A stretch of DNA of 64,000 bases from Myxococcus fulvus (GTDB lineage: Bacteria > Myxococcota > Myxococcia > Myxococcales > Myxococcaceae), in assembly GCF_900111765.1 (NCBI RefSeq), contig NZ_FOIB01000003.1, forward strand, positions 186,001 through 250,000. The letters are read 5' to 3'. Under the pieces are notes generated by a model. It searched no databases. It saw nothing but the letters and a program-made list of their open reading frames with translations, and was not told where the DNA came from. This document shows, piece after piece, positions 34,276-41,466 of the stretch. How positions within the stretch are numbered: the stretch's first letter is position 1; the number at the start of each line of letters is the position of its first letter. A program made the translations under genes and the position numbers.

Positions 34276-35907
34276 ATGGCGGACAGACCTCGCATCGTCG
34301 GGATTGACCTGGGCACCACCAACACGCTGGTGGCGTCCGTGCGCAACCGCATCCCGAAGATCGTCCCCACGGATCGCGGCAACCTCATCCTCCCCACCGT
34401 CGTCGCCCTGTCGGCCAAGGGAGACCTCCTGGTGGGCGGGGTGGCCAAGGACCAGATGGTCACCAACCCCCGCAACACGCTGTGGGGGACCAAGCGCCTC
34501 ATCGGCCGCAAGTACCACTCCAAGTCGGTGGAGGACCTGCGCGGCTCCTTCCCGTACGACATCGTCGAGGGCCCCAACGGGGACGCCGCGGTGATGATGG
34601 GCGGCAAGCTCTACACGCTGCCCCAGGTCTCCAGCTTCGTGCTGTCGCAGCTGAAGACCATCGCGGAGCAGTTCCTGGGCGGCCCCATCGACGCGGCCGT
34701 CATCTCCGTCCCGGCCTACTACAACGACAACCAGCGCCAGGCGGTGAAGGAGGCGGGCCGGCTCGCCGGCTTCGACGTCAAGCGCATCGTCAACGAGCCC
34801 ACCGCGGCGGCGCTCGCGTACGGCTTCAACCGGGGCCTGGACCAGAAGGTCCTCGTCTACGACCTGGGCGGCGGCACCTTCGACGTCTCCGTGCTGCACC
34901 TGGCCGGCAACGTCTTCGAGGTCCTGGCGACCGGCGGCGACACCTTCCTGGGCGGCGCGGACTTCGACACGCGCATCATGGAGTACGTGCTGGAGCGCTT
35001 CCGGGAGGAGACCAAGGTCGACCTCACCGAGAACCCCATCGCCCTGCAGCGCATCAAGAACGCCGCCGAGGCGGCGAAGATCGACCTGACGCTCATCCCC
35101 AACGTCGTCATCGACCTGCCCTTCATCGACGAGCGCAAGGGCAAGCCGGTGGACCTGCGCATCCCCCTGACGCGCGAGTTCCTCAACAGCCTCACCGGCG
35201 ACCTGGTGGACCGCACCTTCGAGATCTGCGACCGCGTGCTCGAGGAGAAGGGCATCGCCCGCTCGGACATCGACGAGATCATCCTCGTCGGCGGCCAGAG
35301 CCGCATGCCGCTCGTGCAGCAGAAGATCCAGGCGCACTTCGGCAAGCCGCCCAGGAAGGGCGTGCACCCCGACGAGTGCGTGGCCCTGGGCGCGGCGCTC
35401 CTGGGTGACTCGCTGGGCAGCATCGACGCGGTGACGCTGCTGGACGCGGTGTCCATGCCCATCGGCTACGCGCTGCCCAACGGCCGCGTGAAGCGCATCA
35501 TCGAGAAGAACTCGCTCATCCCCATGGTGAAGAGCTTTCGCCTGCCTCCGCCGAAGGAGCCGGGCTCGGCCTACATCGAGCTGGACATCTTCCAGGGGGA
35601 CAGCGACCTGATGGTGGACAACGAGTACCTGGGCACCGTCCGGGTGCCCGCCGCCGCGGCCGGCAGGAAGATCGACTTCCGCCTCACCGAGGAGTGTCTG
35701 CTCCAGGTGACGGTGGAGGAGGCCAGCGGCACCCCGCGCCGGGTGGACCTGGCCACGCGCGACACCCCAGAGCAGCTCAAGCGGGCGCTCTCGGATGTCC
35801 TGCGCAACAACGTCGACCATCAGCCCGTGGTGAGCGGCTCCAACGCCGCCAGCGATGACGAGCGGGGCCTGCTCTCCAGCATCAAGAGAGTCTTCCGAAG
35901 AGGATAG
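34276..35907 (+). CDS. Hsp70-family chaperone, short form
   Basis: The 543-residue protein has an Hsp70 ATPase domain with IVGIDLGTTNTLVAS at its N-terminus, NEPTAAALAYGF and VYDLGGGTFDVSVL in the middle, and LVGGQSRMPLVQQ. A beta-sandwich substrate-binding domain follows, but the alpha-helical lid of canonical DnaK (about 638 residues) is mostly missing. It is therefore a DnaK paralogue, likely with a specialised client, rather than the housekeeping chaperone; no DnaJ or GrpE is nearby. ATG 34276 is chosen because the conserved start of the ATPase follows at once; ribosome binding is not obvious. The next two small genes follow in the same direction at 10 and 18 bases, forming a likely operon. 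Confidence 0.92.
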   Translation: MADRPRIVGIDLGTTNTLVASVRNRIPKIVPTDRGNLILPTVVALSAKGDLLVGGVAKDQMVTNPRNTLWGTKRLIGRKYHSKSVEDLRGSFPYDIVEGPNGDAAVMMGGKLYTLPQVSSFVLSQLKTIAEQFLGGPIDAAVISVPAYYNDNQRQAVKEAGRLAGFDVKRIVNEPTAAALAYGFNRGLDQKVLVYDLGGGTFDVSVLHLAGNVFEVLATGGDTFLGGADFDTRIMEYVLERFREETKVDLTENPIALQRIKNAAEAAKIDLTLIPNVVIDLPFIDERKGKPVDLRIPLTREFLNSLTGDLVDRTFEICDRVLEEKGIARSDIDEIILVGGQSRMPLVQQKIQAHFGKPPRKGVHPDECVALGAALLGDSLGSIDAVTLLDAVSMPIGYALPNGRVKRIIEKNSLIPMVKSFRLPPPKEPGSAYIELDIFQGDSDLMVDNEYLGTVRVPAAAAGRKIDFRLTEECLLQVTVEEASGTPRRVDLATRDTPEQLKRALSDVLRNNVDHQPVVSGSNAASDDERGLLSSIKRVFRRG

Positions 35908-35917
35908 GTAGCAGCTC

Positions 35918-36343
35918 ATGGCGAAGTTCCCGTCGAAGGAGTGGCTGGACGAAGCAGTCCGGCTCACGAACGAGGACCCCGAGTGCGCCGTCGCCGGCAA
36001 GGGATGGAAGGGCGACTTCGGGGCCATCATCGAGGCCGAGCCCGGCAAGCTGGCGAAGTCCTTCGTGGTGCATGTCGTCCCGGGCGACTGCCGCATCGAG
36101 AAGGCCCGCGTGCTCGCGGACCCGGATGACCTGGACGAACTCGAGCCCGTCTACCTGGCCCGCGCCCCGTACACCGTCTGGAAGCAGCTGCTCCAGGGGA
36201 CGCTGGACCCCGTGGAGGCGGTGCTCAAGCGCCGCATCTCCATGAAGGGCGACCTGCAGCCGCTCATCGAGCGCATGAAGTACAAGGGCATCGCGGACCG
36301 CGTCTTCGCGAAGCTCCAGACGCAGTACATCGACGAGCCGTAG
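35918..36343 (+). CDS. SCP2 sterol-carrier-like protein
   Basis: A 141-residue soluble protein with the SCP2 fold signature: a beta-rich N-terminal half and the segment YTVWKQLLQGTLDPVEAVLK followed by ISMKGDLQPLIERM. SCP2 proteins bind lipids or fatty acyl chains in a hydrophobic tunnel and occur as single domains in bacteria with no assigned reaction. The ATG lies 10 bases after the Hsp70 stop, so the two are very likely co-transcribed; association of a lipid-binding protein with an Hsp70 is unusual and not explained. Confidence 0.8.
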   Translation: MAKFPSKEWLDEAVRLTNEDPECAVAGKGWKGDFGAIIEAEPGKLAKSFVVHVVPGDCRIEKARVLADPDDLDELEPVYLARAPYTVWKQLLQGTLDPVEAVLKRRISMKGDLQPLIERMKYKGIADRVFAKLQTQYIDEP

Positions 36344-36361
36344 GCCGGGGGGCAACGAGCC

Positions 36362-36634
36362 ATGGGTATCCGTGACGACTTGAAGAAGCAGGCGCTGGAG
36401 GTCTCCGGCAAGGCGATGGAGAAGCTCATGGCCGACGAGAAGCGCGCCATGGCCATCGCCAACGCCATCGGCAAGGTCCAGCGGGGCAAGCAGGCCCTGG
36501 ACCGCGGCCAGGAGGAGCTGCTCAAGGCGTTCCACTTCGCGCCGAAGAGCGAGTTCAAGGCCGTGGGCAAGCAGCTGTCCGGCCTCAAGCGTCGGCTGCG
36601 TGAGCTGGAGGAGAAGCTGGACGGGCTCTCGTAG
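36362..36634 (+). CDS. Small coiled-coil protein of unknown function
   Basis: A 90-residue, strongly helical, charged protein with no signal peptide or Cys. The C-terminal third (FKAVGKQLSGLKRRLRELEEKL) has heptad spacing and should form a coiled coil. It begins 18 bases after the SCP2 stop and is the last gene of the Hsp70-SCP2 set. I recognise no family; a phasin-like or polymerising helper is possible. The reading frame is supported by codon usage, and the gene ends just upstream of the tRNA promoter. Confidence 0.7.
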   Translation: MGIRDDLKKQALEVSGKAMEKLMADEKRAMAIANAIGKVQRGKQALDRGQEELLKAFHFAPKSEFKAVGKQLSGLKRRLRELEEKLDGLS

Positions 36635-36642
36635 AAATTGCG

Positions 36643-36671
36643 TTGACACCCGAGGGAGCAGATGGCATCTA
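36643..36671 (+). promoter_or_regulatory. Candidate promoter of tRNA-Val
   Basis: A perfect TTGACA (36643-36648) is followed after 17 bases by CATCTA (36666-36671) and a GC-rich discriminator (GCTCCCCGTCGCG). GC-rich discriminators are typical of stable RNA promoters under stringent control. Transcription would start near 36678, 36 bases before the tRNA. Confidence 0.42.
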
Positions 36672-36713
36672 GCTCCCCGTCGCGACGCGGTGGCAACACG
36701 CAACACGCAGCGC

Positions 36714-36785
36714 GGGCGTATAGCTCAGCGGTAGAGCACTGCCTTCACACGGCAGGGGTCGCAGGTTCAAACCCTGCTGCGCCCA
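36714..36785 (+). tRNA. tRNA-Val (anticodon CAC)
   Basis: The 72-base sequence folds as a complete cloverleaf: acceptor GGGCGTA pairs with TGCGCCC (one T-G), the D arm contains AGCTCAGCGGTAGAGC, the anticodon stem CTGCC/GGCAG holds loop TTCACAC giving anticodon CAC, and the T arm is GCAGGTTCAAACCCTGC. It reads GTG (Val). No 3' CCA is encoded, so CCA must be added by the nucleotidyltransferase. A strong terminator hairpin follows immediately. Confidence 0.95.
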
Positions 36786-36789
36786 ACAA

Positions 36790-36842
36790 GAAGAGGCCGT
36801 GAATCCAAGGGGAAACCCAAGGGTTCACGGCCTCTTCGCTTT
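36790..36842. terminator. Shared strong terminator of tRNA-Val and terC
   Basis: A 17-bp stem (36790-36806 with 36821-36837; one T-G pair) encloses a loop with an inner GGG-CCC pairing. CTTT follows on the + strand and a T-rich TTGTTG on the minus strand, so it can stop both the tRNA transcript and the converging terC transcript. Confidence 0.78.
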
Positions 36843-36933
36843 CCGACACATGACTCCAGCGGCGCCCGGCTCCGGCGCGCCCGGCATGAGGTCCGGACGC
36901 GCCCTGGCTTCGGGGGATGTGCTGCGGGCTCGT

Positions 36934-37917
36934 TCAGCTCTCCGACGGTTTGACCAGCGTGTCGCCGCCGGCCTCCGGCGTGTGCGGCGGCAGGTTCTTC
37001 GCCTTGATGAGCGAGGCGACGATGCTGGCGCCCAGGAGGGTGGCGATGACGCCCAGCGAGACGGCCGGGTGGATCTTCACGAAGTCGATGAGCGCCATCT
37101 TCGCGCCCACGAAGACGAGCACGCCCGACAGGCCCACCTTCAGGTAGCTGAACTTCTCCACCGCGCCGGCCAGCAGGAAGAACAGCGAGCGCAGGCCCAG
37201 GATGGCGAAGATGTTGGACGTGAAGACGATGAATGGATCTCGCGTCACCGCGAAGATGGCGGGGATGGAGTCCAGCGCGAAGAGGATGTCCGACGCCTCC
37301 ACCAGGATGAGCGCCATCAGCAGCGGCGTGGCCAGCCGGCGGCCGTTCTCCATGGTGAAGAAGTGGTGCCCGTCGAAGCGCGTGGTGGACGGGATGCTCT
37401 TGCGCAGCATCCGCATCATCCACCCGTCCTCCGGGTGGTCCTCCTTGTTGCGCTGCACGAACAGCTTCAGGCCGGTGATGATGAGGAAGGCGCCGAAGAC
37501 GTAGATGAGCCAGTGGAAGCGCTCCAACATGGCCACGCCGGCGAAGATCATGATGGCCCGCAGCACCAGCGCGCTCAGGATGCCCCAGAAGAGCACCCGA
37601 TGCTGGTACAGCGCGGGGATGCGCATCGCCGAGAAGATGACGACGAAGACGAAGATGTTGTCGACGGAGAGCGACTTCTCGATGAGGTAGCCGGTGAGGA
37701 ACTCCAGCCCGGGCTTGCCTCCGAACTTCCACCAGAGCCCCGCGTTGAACAGCAGCGCCAGGCTGATCCACACCGTGCTCCAGCCCAGCGCTTCCTTGAA
37801 GCTGACCGTGTGGGCCTTCCGGTGGAAGACGCCGAGGTCCAGGGCGAGCATCGCGATGACGAAGGCAATGAAGCCGCCCCACAGGACGGGACTGCCGACG
37901 GTTTGTAGAGGTTCCAT
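36934..37917 (-). CDS. TerC family integral membrane protein
   Basis: The 327-residue protein has about seven to nine transmembrane helices and the TerC signature: ALGWSTVWISLALLF, the charged motif EKSLSVDNIFVFVVIFS, and a second VEASDILFALDSIPAIFAV. Acidic residues in these helices are thought to bind metal ions; in E. coli the relative Alx affects manganese export and others are linked to tellurite resistance or secretome quality control. Expected role here is divalent cation (Mn) handling at the inner membrane. The ATG at 37917 is fixed by the family start (MEPLQTVGSPVLWGG) but has no good ribosome site; GGTGG and CCACC flanking the leader could pair and hide the start, which may indicate regulation. 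Confidence 0.92.
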   Translation of the reverse strand: MEPLQTVGSPVLWGGFIAFVIAMLALDLGVFHRKAHTVSFKEALGWSTVWISLALLFNAGLWWKFGGKPGLEFLTGYLIEKSLSVDNIFVFVVIFSAMRIPALYQHRVLFWGILSALVLRAIMIFAGVAMLERFHWLIYVFGAFLIITGLKLFVQRNKEDHPEDGWMMRMLRKSIPSTTRFDGHHFFTMENGRRLATPLLMALILVEASDILFALDSIPAIFAVTRDPFIVFTSNIFAILGLRSLFFLLAGAVEKFSYLKVGLSGVLVFVGAKMALIDFVKIHPAVSLGVIATLLGASIVASLIKAKNLPPHTPEAGGDTLVKPSES

Positions 37918-38269
37918 AGGTGGGGTTCAGATAAGAGCCACCGTTCTCTTCGACAAATAGGGATTACAGACTCACTCCTTCGGAAAAACCGAAGAATGGC
38001 CCCGGGAGGGGCTCCAGGCTCGTTCCGGGAGGGGGCGGCCCGGGGAGGGCCGGAGCGGGCGTCACTGGCTGGGGAAGGGTTGCGGGACGTGGTGGGTTTC
38101 GCGCCGTCCGGTTGGAAAAACGACAGTCACCGGGCCGCTGAGACCAGCCAGGCGTCGACGCTCCGAGGCAATCCTGGCCTCGGGGGAGCGACGCGGCGAG
38201 GGCCCGCCGGGCGATAGGCGTCCGCGAGTCCTCCGCCATTCTCGTGGCCCCCCACAGAAGGACCGCCAT
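37918..38269. other. Intergenic region between divergent terC and a lipoprotein gene (leaders and hairpins)
   Basis: This 352-base gap has no gene. A 6-bp hairpin CTTCGG-AAAAA-CCGAAG lies at 37978-37994, about 60 bases upstream of terC. A large imperfect hairpin of about 15 bp sits at 38152-38194 in the leader of the lipoprotein gene. No convincing -35/-10 pair is evident on either strand. Confidence 0.5.
38152..38194 (+). ncRNA. Structured leader hairpin of the lipoprotein gene (putative)
   Basis: The left arm GCGT-cga-CGCTCC-GAGGC (38152-38169) pairs with GCCTC-ggg-GGAGCG-ACGC (38177-38194), leaving a 7-base loop. It ends 75 bases before the TTG start. It could be a regulatory leader or the terminator of an unseen small RNA; no riboswitch family is recognised. 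Confidence 0.3.
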
Positions 38270-39328
38270 TTGATCCGGAACCGTGTTTTCTCATCCCTGT
38301 GTGGCGCCTTGTTCCTCCTGTCCGCCTCCGCGTGCGGCGCCGACTCGGGCGCCCCCGGGGCCCAGACGCCCGGCGGCACCGAGTCGCCATCCGAGCAACC
38401 CCAGGTCCCGAGCCCAGGGCCCACGCCGGGCAACCCCACGCCGGAGCCCACGCCCGGGGTGACCCCCACGCCCGAGCCGACCCCTGAGCCCACCCCGGAG
38501 CCGACTCCCGAGCCCACCCCGGAGCCGACTCCCGAGCCCTCGCCCGGGCAGTCCTCCGTCGACAAGTTCGGCGTGACGCGGCTGCACCCGTCCAAGGCGG
38601 GCGGTGAGTCCTGGGCGCTGGCGGACGACCCCACGTCGGACCCCCGGTTCGACCCGCAGCGCGCCATCACCCGCAACGCGGACGGCTCGTGGAAGATGAA
38701 GCACAGCCAGGTGCGCATGGGCGTCACCACGTCCACCGGCTACTCCGCCGCGAAGATTCCGACGTACGACCGGGATGTGCTGGCCAGCCGGGGCTACATG
38801 CAGGCGCCCAACGATTGGAAGAACATCGAGATGACGGGCTTCGTGAAGCTCAACGCCGCGTCGGATGGCTCGGACAACTTCGACTGGTACGCGCGCGGCG
38901 GCAAGCACAACAACAACAACTCCGGCTGCGAGGGCAGCAGCTACAAGGGCGGCCTGCACTACGACGGCCGCGCCCGCTGGCAGAAGGAGACGTGGCATGT
39001 CTCCTACGAGCAGGCGCCGTACAAGCCGGCCACCTCCGCGCTCAAGGGGCGCTGGGTGGGCTTCAAGGCGGTGATGCGCAACACCACCGTCAGCGGCAAG
39101 GAGGCCGTGCGGCTGGAGATGTACGTCAACGAGAACGCCGACAAGGTGACGTGGAAGAAGGTCTACGACTGGGTGGACTCGGGCAACTGGGGCGGGGACG
39201 CCGAGCACTGCGGCGGCTCCGTGGGCGCCATGCCGATTACCTGGGGCGGCCCCATCGCCACGTTCCGCTGGGACAACGCGGAGGACGTCGACTTCAAGTG
39301 GCTGTCCGTCCGTGAAATCCAGCCGTAG
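38270..39328 (+). CDS. Secreted lipoprotein with TPEP-repeat stalk and beta-jelly-roll domain
   Basis: A 352-residue protein starting at TTG 38270, with AAGGA 7 bases upstream. The lipobox SASAC is at about residue 22. Residues about 35-95 are a stalk of PTPE/PTPEPTPE repeats. The C-terminal domain of about 250 residues (SWKMKHSQVRMGV; WKNIEMTGFVKLNA; FDWYARGGKHNNN; ATFRWDNAEDVDFKW) looks like a concanavalin/LamG-type beta sandwich as in secreted carbohydrate-binding or polysaccharide lyase-like proteins; I recognise the pattern but not a named enzyme. It is likely an outer-surface protein on a flexible spacer that binds or cleaves a polysaccharide. Near-palindromic CCCACGCC-type codon repeats in the stalk are prone to slippage. 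Confidence 0.8.
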   Translation: MIRNRVFSSLCGALFLLSASACGADSGAPGAQTPGGTESPSEQPQVPSPGPTPGNPTPEPTPGVTPTPEPTPEPTPEPTPEPTPEPTPEPSPGQSSVDKFGVTRLHPSKAGGESWALADDPTSDPRFDPQRAITRNADGSWKMKHSQVRMGVTTSTGYSAAKIPTYDRDVLASRGYMQAPNDWKNIEMTGFVKLNAASDGSDNFDWYARGGKHNNNNSGCEGSSYKGGLHYDGRARWQKETWHVSYEQAPYKPATSALKGRWVGFKAVMRNTTVSGKEAVRLEMYVNENADKVTWKKVYDWVDSGNWGGDAEHCGGSVGAMPITWGGPIATFRWDNAEDVDFKWLSVREIQP

Positions 39329-39360
39329 TCGCTGAGCCGTCTCCACCGACGACCACACCG

Positions 39361-39397
39361 GGGCGCGGGAGGTCTTCCTTCCGCGCCCTTCGTGTTT
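39361..39397 (+). terminator. Intrinsic terminator after the jelly-roll lipoprotein
   Basis: A 12-bp stem GGGCGCGGGAGG/CCTTCCGCGCCC with loop TCTT is followed by TTCGTGTTT. It lies 32 bases after the stop codon and cleanly matches an intrinsic terminator. Confidence 0.8.
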
Positions 39398-39567
39398 CCG
39401 CCTGGGCGGCCGTGTCGGGCCGCGGACGCGAGCCGGGACCGCAAGGCCCCTGGTCCGGGCGATACCCCGTTCGCAGCCTTCTTCGCGCCGGCCGTGAGAG
39501 CGGGCGGCGACTCGGGTGTGTGTGCGGCCTCGGCGCGTCGTCGGGCCGCTTCGGTGGGGGCGGGAAC

Positions 39568-41166
39568 ATGCGAATCACTTTCCTGGGCCATGCAGGCTTC
39601 GCCGTGGAGTGCGCGGGGAGCGTCGTCGTCATGGACCCGTGGCTGTCCCCGCGCGGGGCGTTCGACTCGGCGTGGATGCAGCTGCCCCGCAACCACCACC
39701 TGGCCCCGCGCGTGCGCGAGCTCTTGGAGACGCCCGGCCGCGAGCGCTACCTGTACGTCAGCCACGAGCACAAGGACCACTTCGACCCGGAGTTCCTGGC
39801 CAGCCTCCGCACCCGGGACTTCACGGTGGTGATTCCCCGCTTCCAGCGCTCGGAGCTGCAGGACATCTTCGCCCGCTACGGCTGCAAGCGCGTCATCGCC
39901 TGCGAGGACGGACGCGAGGTCCCCATCAAGGGCGGCTACATCAAGCTCTTCGTGTCCGAGCAGGGCACCAACCGCGACTCCGCCATCATGGTGCGCGGCG
40001 ACGGCCAGTGCTTCGTCAACCTCAACGACTGCAAGCTGCATGACCGGCTGGCGCGCATCAGCGAGGAGGAGGGTCCCATCGACCTCTTCACCGCCCAGTT
40101 CTCCGGCGCCATCTGGCACCCCACCTGCTACGAGTACACGCCGGAGGCGTACGCGGCCATCTCGCTGAAGAAGCGCGAGAGCAAGTTCGAGGCGGTGGCG
40201 CGCGCGTTGGAGGTGGTGAAGCCGCGGGCCTACCTGGCCTCGGCCGGCCCCGCGTGCTTCCTGGACCCGGCCCTGTTCGCGCTGAATCTAGAGAAGGTGA
40301 ACATCTTCCCCAACGCCACCACGCTGTTCCGCTTCCTGGAGCAGCGGCTGCCCGGCGCCCACACCCGCTTCCTGGAGCCCATGCCGGGGGACGTGCTGGA
40401 CGCGGCCTCGCTGGAGTACGTCTCGCTGGACGGCGAGCGGCTGACGGAGGAGGGCTTCGAGTCCTACCTGCGCGACTACGCGGCGGACATGGCGCACCTG
40501 TTCCGGGAGCGGCGGCGCAACATGCTGCGCGCGGAGGTGGATGAGATCCACGGCCGGCTGCGCGTGGAGCTGCAGCGCAAGCTGGACCTGTTGGACCTGC
40601 ACGAGCGGGTGGGGATGCCGCTGTACGTGCAGCTGACGGAGCTGCCCGAGCGCCTCTTGCGCGTGGACTTCAAGGGCCGGCGCGTGGACGAGGTGGCGGA
40701 GATTCGCGAGACGACGCGCTACACGATGAAGGTGAGCGCGGCGGACATGGTGCGCGTGCTGGACCGCAAGCTGACGTGGGAGGACTTCCTCTTGTCGTTC
40801 CGCCTGCGGCTGAGCCGCTTCCCGGACGTCTACGAGCCCATCCTCCACGGCTTTTTGGGCGTCGAAATCGAGGACATGCGGGCCTTCTGCGAGGGCGTGC
40901 GCTCCACCGAGTCCCAGCGCGAGCGCACCGTGGTGACGGTGGGCAACCGGCGCTTCTCCGTGCAGCGCTTCTGCCCGCACCAGGGCGCGGACCTGTCCGA
41001 GGGGTGGGTGGAGGAGGGCAGGTACCTGGTCTGCCCGCGACACCGCTGGCAGTTCGACCTGGAGGACGGAGGCCGGTGCGCCATGAACGGCTCCACCCTC
41101 TGCGCCGAGTCCGTGTCGGACAAGCCCGTGGCCCCGGTGACGGTGGAGGAGCCGCTCGCGCTCTGA
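39568..41166 (+). CDS. MBL-fold hydrolase fused to a Rieske [2Fe-2S] domain
   Basis: This 532-residue protein has an N-terminal metallo-beta-lactamase (UlaG/YtnP-like) domain: HAGFAVE near residue 10 and the metal motif HEHKDH (His66, His68, Asp70, His71). Residues about 330-440 are helical. The last 100 residues form a Rieske ferredoxin domain with Cys469-X-His471 and Cys489-X2-His492, fully able to bind a [2Fe-2S] cluster. CMP-sialic acid hydroxylase also joins Rieske and MBL folds but in the opposite order, so this is a rearranged relative of unknown substrate, presumably a redox-linked hydroxylase or hydrolase. No reductase gene is adjacent. ATG 39568 is taken because the MBL domain begins there; in-frame upstream codons are Gly/Arg-rich and non-coding in character. 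Confidence 0.88.
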   Translation: MRITFLGHAGFAVECAGSVVVMDPWLSPRGAFDSAWMQLPRNHHLAPRVRELLETPGRERYLYVSHEHKDHFDPEFLASLRTRDFTVVIPRFQRSELQDIFARYGCKRVIACEDGREVPIKGGYIKLFVSEQGTNRDSAIMVRGDGQCFVNLNDCKLHDRLARISEEEGPIDLFTAQFSGAIWHPTCYEYTPEAYAAISLKKRESKFEAVARALEVVKPRAYLASAGPACFLDPALFALNLEKVNIFPNATTLFRFLEQRLPGAHTRFLEPMPGDVLDAASLEYVSLDGERLTEEGFESYLRDYAADMAHLFRERRRNMLRAEVDEIHGRLRVELQRKLDLLDLHERVGMPLYVQLTELPERLLRVDFKGRRVDEVAEIRETTRYTMKVSAADMVRVLDRKLTWEDFLLSFRLRLSRFPDVYEPILHGFLGVEIEDMRAFCEGVRSTESQRERTVVTVGNRRFSVQRFCPHQGADLSEGWVEEGRYLVCPRHRWQFDLEDGGRCAMNGSTLCAESVSDKPVAPVTVEEPLAL

Positions 41167-41352
41167 GGTCCGCGTGGGTCGACGTCCTGGCACACCGGGC
41201 CATGCGGGAACCCCGTATGTGTTTCGCACCTCCCTGTGACATTCCAGGCTACACGGGTGGGTCGAGAGGCTTTGATTTGTAGCGCGGAGTGTCACACGTG
41301 TAGTCGCCGTCGCCTCGGGTCCTTCGTGACGTGTCTGTGTTTGATGGAGATT

Positions 41353-41380
41353 GGCGCTGGGATTGAAACATCCAGCGCCG
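41353..41380 (+). ncRNA. 5' leader hairpin P1 of the lipoprotein at 41465 (putative)
   Basis: GGCGCTGG (41353-41360) pairs perfectly with CCAGCGCC (41372-41379) around an 11-base loop GATTGAAACAT. It lies about 85 bases upstream of the start codon and precedes the start-burying helix described next. Confidence 0.5.
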
Positions 41381-41399
41381 CCGTGGCAACGTCAGATGA

Positions 41400-41466
41400 A
41401 TCACATACCATGCGGGAAGGTGACGCCCTCGGGGTGTCGCCTTTCTTCAACGGGGAGGTATGTGAT
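41400..41466 (+). promoter_or_regulatory. Start-burying leader structure upstream of the lipoprotein gene
   Basis: ATCACATACC (41400-41409) is perfectly complementary to GGTATGTGAT (41457-41466), which spans the end of the GGGGAGG ribosome site and the first two bases of the ATG at 41465. Between these arms a 12-bp hairpin (41417-41428 with 41432-41443) ends in CTTTCTTC. The whole would block translation unless remodelled. Confidence 0.55.

Noticed and set aside
31867..36096. A 1,409-residue open frame on the minus strand opposite the helicase and Hsp70 genes
   Set aside because: Composition is Arg/Gly/His/Gln rich with no motif, and the + strand has clear UvrD and Hsp70 signatures. It is a shadow frame of GC-rich sequence.
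37918..38060. yybP-ykoY manganese riboswitch upstream of terC
   Set aside because: I could not place the conserved loops of this family; only a short hairpin and a start-proximal pairing are visible. Left as a finding to check with the covariance model.
38450..38545. Possible CRISPR or minisatellite array in the PTPE region
   Set aside because: The repeats are in-frame codons for a Pro-Thr-Glu stalk with no spacers of constant length. It is part of the coding sequence.
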